A stretch of 9,925 nucleotides of DNA from Trebonia sp. (GTDB taxonomy: Bacteria > Actinomycetota > Actinomycetes > Streptosporangiales > Streptosporangiaceae), in the NCBI GenBank assembly GCA_030038035.1, contig JASHPP010000084.1, positions 1 through 9,925 of the forward strand, given 5' to 3'. Shown here piece by piece: positions 7,028 to 9,925 of this stretch (the stretch's first letter is position 1; every line of letters starts with the position of its first letter). The notes under the pieces are model-generated. The model was not told where the DNA came from. It searched no databases and saw only the letters and a list, made by a program, of their open reading frames with translations. Both the position numbers and the translations under genes were made by a program.

Positions 7028-7056
7028 TGGCACGCCTCCGATGCTAGGCATAGACT
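7027..7056 (+). promoter_or_regulatory. Predicted promoter of the acyl-CoA dehydrogenase gene
   Basis: TTGGCA (7027-7032) and TAGACT (7051-7056) are separated by 18 bases and resemble -35 and -10 elements (consensus TTGACA and TANNNT). The -10 lies inside the dyad at 7051-7070, so a bound repressor would block it. A start near 7063 gives a leader of about 45 bases before GTG 7109. The prediction is by eye only. Confidence 0.4.
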
Positions 7057-7070
7057 GAACATTCAGTCAA
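7051..7070. promoter_or_regulatory. TetR-type operator between the divergent FAD oxidoreductase and acyl-CoA dehydrogenase genes
   Basis: TAGACTGAACATTCAGTCAA contains the inverted repeat GACTGA-N4-TCAGTC. Read on the minus strand it is TTGACTGAATGTTCAGTCTA, close to the site at 9563-9582 (TTGACTGTATGGTCAGTCAA on the same strand). The pair suggests a shared TetR-like repressor. The site overlaps the predicted -10 of the plus-strand gene. On the minus strand, TTGACT (7070-7065) followed after 18 bases by TAGCAT (7046-7041) could form the opposing promoter. That placement would start the transcript at about the GGAGG ribosome site, so the minus-strand promoter remains uncertain. Confidence 0.7.
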
Positions 7071-7108
7071 TGCTTTGGCATGCGATCGGCACACGAGAGG
7101 CGGCAGCT

Positions 7109-8299
7109 GTGGGCGACGGCGCGATGTACGGCTTGTCCGATGATGACCTGGACATTCAGGCGCGGGCACGCGCGCTCGCGGACGAGCTGATCCCGTTCGA
7201 GGAGCAGGCCGAGCTTTCCGGCCTGCCCGGCGACGTGACCAAGGCCCATGCCAAGCGGGCACGCGAGCTGGGCCTGCACTCAACGAACATGCCAACGGAG
7301 CTCGGCGGCGGCGGGCGCAGCACGCTCCAGCAGGTGCTCGTGCAAGAGCAGATGGGCCGCGTGACGAACGCGCTCGGCTGGGTCGCGGCCACCCCGCCGT
7401 CGTGGCTGCCCCCGGTCGCCACCGCCGACCAGGTGGAGCGCTACCTCAAGCCGGCGATCCGCGGCGAGCGCGAGGAATGCTACGCGATCACAGAAGAAGG
7501 CGCCGGCTCCGACGTCGACGCCATCGAGGCGACCGCCCGCCGCGACGGCGACCACTGGGTGCTCAACGGCATCAAGTGGCACGTGACTTCCTTTAACACC
7601 GCTGACTTCTGCTTTTTCCAGGCGAAAAGAATTTATCCAGAACGAGCGGTCGCGCCTGCCCAGCCCCAGCACCTGATGTTCCTGGTGGACCTGCCTTCCC
7701 CCGGCGTCAGCGTGGTCCGCACCCCCGCGTACTCGCACACGATCAGCCACCACCATCCGATCGTCGCCTTCGACGACGTCCGCGTGCCCGCGGCCAACCT
7801 GGTCGGCGCCGAAGGCGACGGGATGGCCTACGCCAGGGAGTGGTTCCGGTTCGAGCGGCTGATGGTCGCCGCGCGCTGCCTCGGCGCCGCCGGGCGCCTG
7901 CTCGCCGAGATGACCGAGTTCGCCAGAAATCGGCACGCGGGCGGCGGCCCGATCAGCGAGCACGGGCTGGTCGCCGGCATGCTCGCCGACAGCCTGACCG
8001 AGCTGTTCGCCGCCCGGTCGCTGACCTACGAGACGGCCCGCGGCATCGACCGGGGCGGGGACATCAAGATCGCGCACGCGCAGTGCTCGATGGCCAAGCT
8101 CTACAGCTCGGAGATGGCCGGCCGGGTGGCCGACCGCGCCGTCCAGGTCTTCGGCGGCCGCGGCTACATGCGGGAGAACGTCGCCGAGCGCTTCTACCGC
8201 GAGCTGCGCGTGGAGCGGATCTGGGAGGGCACCAGCGAGATCCAGCGCATGATCATCGCCCGCCAGCTGACCCGCCGCGGCCCGGCCGCGCTCGCCTGA
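7109..8299 (+). CDS. Acyl-CoA dehydrogenase family protein
   Basis: An FAD-dependent alpha,beta-dehydrogenase of the acyl-CoA dehydrogenase superfamily, 396 residues, the usual length. Numbered from the GTG, FAD/substrate-loop residues YAITEEGAGSD lie at 125-135, the central beta region with ISHHHPIVAFDDVRVPA at about 212-228, FGGRGYM at 348-354, and the catalytic-base segment IWEGTSEIQ with Glu373 near the end. The HHHPIVAF variant suggests a subfamily away from the classical short- and medium-chain enzymes. I chose GTG 7109 because GAGAGG (7095-7100) is eight bases upstream. The in-frame ATG 7070 lies in the operator without a ribosome site, and ATG 7124 also lacks one. Codons from about 7586 to 7646 are unusually AT-rich (TTT, AAA, AGA, ATT, TAT). 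The gene is divergent from the amine oxidoreductase and convergent with the Rieske gene, under what looks like common control. The acyl substrate is not identifiable. Confidence 0.88.
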   Translation: MGDGAMYGLSDDDLDIQARARALADELIPFEEQAELSGLPGDVTKAHAKRARELGLHSTNMPTELGGGGRSTLQQVLVQEQMGRVTNALGWVAATPPSWLPPVATADQVERYLKPAIRGEREECYAITEEGAGSDVDAIEATARRDGDHWVLNGIKWHVTSFNTADFCFFQAKRIYPERAVAPAQPQHLMFLVDLPSPGVSVVRTPAYSHTISHHHPIVAFDDVRVPAANLVGAEGDGMAYAREWFRFERLMVAARCLGAAGRLLAEMTEFARNRHAGGGPISEHGLVAGMLADSLTELFAARSLTYETARGIDRGGDIKIAHAQCSMAKLYSSEMAGRVADRAVQVFGGRGYMRENVAERFYRELRVERIWEGTSEIQRMIIARQLTRRGPAALA

Positions 8300-8304
8300 C
8301 CCGA

Positions 8305-8318
8305 GGGGCCGCGGCCCC
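8305..8318. terminator. GC-rich dyad between convergent genes, possible bidirectional terminator
   Basis: GGGGCCGCGGCCCC is a perfect palindrome lying between the stops of the acyl-CoA dehydrogenase (8299) and the Rieske gene (8324), only 24 bases apart. As RNA it could form at best a four-pair GGGG/CCCC stem with a six-base loop. It has no U-tract, so termination is inferred from position only. Confidence 0.3.
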
Positions 8319-8323
8319 GGCCG

Positions 8324-9574
8324 CTAGCCGCGCGGCAGCGGCAGCTCCGCGGTGGCCTCAACCGCGCGCTCGACCACGCGCTCGCCGAGGTAACCGCGCG
8401 CGACCGTCGTGACGAACGCGTAGACCGTCTCCTCGTCGGGCGCGAGCGGCCCGGGGGAGGCGTGCGGCGAGGACAGCCCGCGCTGCACCGCCTCGCAGGC
8501 GGCCCAGTCCTGCCGGTTGGTCAGGTCCCAGAAGTCGACCGCGTACCCCGGGTCGAAGTCCGCCCGCGCGGTCGCCTCAGGCGCGAACGCCCAGCTGCAC
8601 TCGATCCGGGTCCTGTCGGCAGCCACGGGGACCAGCAGGTGCGTCATGACATAGTCCGGGTGCAGGCTCAACAGCACGTTCGGGAAAATTTGAATGTAGA
8701 TAACGGTCCGCAGCGCTTCGCCCAGCAGCCCCCTGAGCGGGACCCCGTTGCTCCGCCCGTCCAGCGACATCGTCGCCGCGCCGGACCGCAGCTCCATCGT
8801 GCCGCCGATCCAGGCGCCGGTGGACGCGTAGTTCTCGCCGCTGCGCGGCGGGGTGACCCGGCACAGCTCCGGGTGGATGGCGGGGCAGTGGTAGCACTCG
8901 TGGTAGTTCTCGGTCAGGATCTTCCAGTTCGCGGCCGCGTCGTAGCCGTGCACGGCGGCGGTGACCAGTCGCTGCGGCTCGTACGGCGCGATGACCTCGT
9001 CGAGGGCGGCCAGCGGCAGCGGCCCGGCCGCGCCGCCCGATCCGTCGACGAAGACCAGCCCGTGCCACTCGGCGCACGGCAGCGCCGCCAGCGGCCACGC
9101 CGACGGGTCGAAGCCCGCCGTGCCGCGGAACCCGGGCGCGCCGCGCAGCTGCCCGGACAGGGTGTAGGCCCAGGAGTGGTAGGGGCAGACGATCGCCTTG
9201 GCGTTCGCGGCCGAGCCGCAGGGCAGCAGCTCGTGGCCGCGGTGCCGGCAGGTGTTGGCGAACGCGCGCACGGCGCCGTCCTCGCCGCGCACGAGCAGCA
9301 CGCTGCCTGCGCCGACGTCGGCGGCCAGCTGGTCGCCTGCGACGCGCAGCTCGCTTGCGCGCGCCACGCACATCCAGCCGCCGCCGAAGAAGTGCCGCCG
9401 CTCCCACTCGAAAACCGCCGGGTCGGTGTACGCGGCGCGGGGCAGCATCCGGCTCTCCCCGAACGGCCGCAGCGCTTCCGCGAGCCCGCCGGGGTCGACC
9501 GGGGCGGGCGGGAACGCCCGCGTTGACGCGAGCGGCGCGGCGGACAGGGACGCGGATGATGGTTGACTGACCAT
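8324..9574 (-). CDS. Rieske non-heme iron oxygenase, quaternary-amine (GbcA/CntA)-like
   Basis: The alpha subunit of a Rieske-type oxygenase, 416 residues. The [2Fe-2S] centre is ligated by Cys109/His111 (CRHRGH) and Cys130/His133 (CPYHSW). The catalytic mononuclear iron is ligated by His229 and His234 in NYHECYHCPAIH, with Asp356 in LTNRQDWAACE. Glu226, three residues before His229, replaces the Asp usual in aromatic-ring oxygenases. From memory, this Glu-x2-His-x4-His pattern marks the carnitine/glycine-betaine group (CntA, GbcA, YeaW), which splits or demethylates quaternary amines. The nearby amine oxidoreductase fits that, but substrate and reaction are inferred. These oxygenases need a flavin/ferredoxin reductase, and none is in the window. 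The start ATG lies within the operator, has no Shine-Dalgarno, and follows a -10 box by seven bases, so the message is probably leaderless. No in-frame ATG or GTG with a ribosome site is seen nearby. Confidence 0.9.
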   Translation of the reverse strand: MVSQPSSASLSAAPLASTRAFPPAPVDPGGLAEALRPFGESRMLPRAAYTDPAVFEWERRHFFGGGWMCVARASELRVAGDQLAADVGAGSVLLVRGEDGAVRAFANTCRHRGHELLPCGSAANAKAIVCPYHSWAYTLSGQLRGAPGFRGTAGFDPSAWPLAALPCAEWHGLVFVDGSGGAAGPLPLAALDEVIAPYEPQRLVTAAVHGYDAAANWKILTENYHECYHCPAIHPELCRVTPPRSGENYASTGAWIGGTMELRSGAATMSLDGRSNGVPLRGLLGEALRTVIYIQIFPNVLLSLHPDYVMTHLLVPVAADRTRIECSWAFAPEATARADFDPGYAVDFWDLTNRQDWAACEAVQRGLSSPHASPGPLAPDEETVYAFVTTVARGYLGERVVERAVEATAELPLPRG

Positions 9575-9582
9575 ACAGTCAA
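9563..9582. promoter_or_regulatory. TetR-type operator across the Rieske gene start codon
   Basis: TTGACTGACCATACAGTCAA is a perfect seven-base inverted repeat, TTGACTG-N6-CAGTCAA. The Rieske ATG (9574-9572) lies in its centre, and its edge touches the predicted -10 box. It differs at only a few positions from the dyad at 7051-7070. Binding here would block transcription initiation directly. Confidence 0.75.
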
Positions 9583-9610
9583 GGCTAAGCCGTGCATGGG
9601 CAGCTGTCTA
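9575..9610 (-). promoter_or_regulatory. Predicted promoter of the Rieske gene, leaderless
   Basis: On the minus strand TAGACA (9610-9605) and TAGCCT (9587-9582) are separated by 17 bases, matching -35 TTGACA at five of six positions and -10 TANNNT. The seventh base after the -10 is followed by the A of the ATG at 9574. Transcription would then begin at, or a base or two from, the start codon. Leaderless messages are common in actinobacteria. The absence of any Shine-Dalgarno sequence supports this reading. Confidence 0.5.
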
Positions 9611-9624
9611 GGCGCAGGTGGGCT

Positions 9625-9925
9625 TCAGCGGCCGGCCTGCTTACCCGAGACCGCTTGACCGGCAACGTAGAGCCGGACCGAGCATGCTCCCGTGGACGTC
9701 GCGCACGCGATGGTTATCACCTGTTGGGCGTGCGCCAGCGAAGGTCCAGAAAGCGGAGAAGGCAACGGCGGCAGCGGAACAAGCGCCTGCACGGGGACGG
9801 GAACAGCCACGGGCGCCGGGGCAGGGACCGCGGGCGGGGCCACCGAGGCCGGCGAAGCGCCAGCCGGCGGAGCCGGACCACGCGACCCAGCGGCGTGGTG
9901 CAACTCCACGCCGGTCACCGCGAGC
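9625..9925 (-). CDS. Hypothetical Pro/Ala/Val-rich protein, C-terminal part (runs off right edge)
   Basis: A minus-strand frame open from the window edge to TGA at 9625-9627, covering about 99 codons. A GTG at 9918 could be a start, but the frame is already open before it, so the true start is probably outside the window. The visible part begins LAVTGVELHH, continues with a long Pro/Ala/Val-rich linker (roughly 'PAPAPVAVPVPVQALVPLPPLP'-like composition), and ends in a more ordered segment, QQVITIACATSTGACSVRLY, with two cysteines eight residues apart. Such linkers are common in secreted or wall-associated actinobacterial proteins, but no signal peptide can be assessed. Codon third positions are G/C-rich, as in real genes of this window, but low complexity makes this weak evidence. 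No family is recognised. Its stop is 15 bases beyond the -35 box of the Rieske promoter. Confidence 0.4.
   Translation of the reverse strand, partial: LAVTGVELHHAAGSRGPAPPAGASPASVAPPAVPAPAPVAVPVPVQALVPLPPLPSPLSGPSLAHAQQVITIACATSTGACSVRLYVAGQAVSGKQAGR

Noticed and set aside
7049..7051. Upstream ATG of the FAD oxidoreductase at 7051
   Set aside because: It lies at the operator edge with no ribosome site, whereas ATG 7027 has GGAGG at ideal spacing.
7070..7072. Upstream ATG of the acyl-CoA dehydrogenase at 7070
   Set aside because: It overlaps the operator and has no Shine-Dalgarno; GTG 7109 has GAGAGG eight bases upstream.
8462..9526. Plus-strand open frame of 354 codons opposite the Rieske gene
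   Set aside because: It is a shadow of the Rieske gene; the minus strand carries every iron-ligand motif.

Overview
The window looks like chromosomal DNA from a high-GC actinobacterium, such as a Streptosporangiales- or Streptomyces-like soil organism. The evidence is strongly G/C-ending codons, GTG/TTG-type starts, a probable leaderless gene, and a HyfC-E-F set related to the M. tuberculosis Rv0083-Rv0087 group. No species can be named from sequence alone. Two unrelated functional blocks meet at about position 5400.

Left block (1-5410, all minus strand). A tightly coupled operon, hyfC > hyfE > hyfF > hyfB, encodes only the membrane arm of a group 4 [NiFe]-hydrogenase / formate hydrogenlyase-type complex: a NuoH-like subunit, a NuoK-like subunit and two antiporter-like subunits. 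A perfect extended -10 element (TGCTATAAT) lies about 100 bases before hyfC in an AT-rich leader. hyfC has no ATG or GTG start. A CTG with a well-placed Shine-Dalgarno sequence is the best candidate. hyfF and hyfB each overlap the preceding gene by ATGA. No catalytic [NiFe], NuoB-like or ferredoxin-like subunit is present. The gene after hyfB, cut by the window edge, begins with what looks like a Clp N-terminal (ClpC-type) repeat.

Right block (5443-9625). Four catabolic genes lie in three transcription units. A DAO-family FAD amine oxidoreductase and a DUF861-type cupin form a minus-strand pair. An acyl-CoA dehydrogenase is divergent from that pair. A Rieske non-heme iron oxygenase converges on the acyl-CoA dehydrogenase. 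The Rieske protein has Glu, not Asp, ahead of the two iron-ligand histidines, as in carnitine/glycine-betaine-type oxygenases, so an N-methylated or quaternary amine is the leading substrate guess. A near-identical 20-bp dyad (TTGACTG-N6-CAGTCAA type) sits in the divergent promoter region and across the Rieske start codon. This implies one TetR-like repressor controls the whole block. The regulator and the oxygenase reductase are not in the window.

Right edge (9625-9925). A minus-strand reading frame rich in Pro, Ala and Val enters from beyond the window and ends at 9625. It is unassigned. I see no tRNA, rRNA, CRISPR array, insertion sequence or phage gene. No stretch longer than 300 bases lacks a gene.
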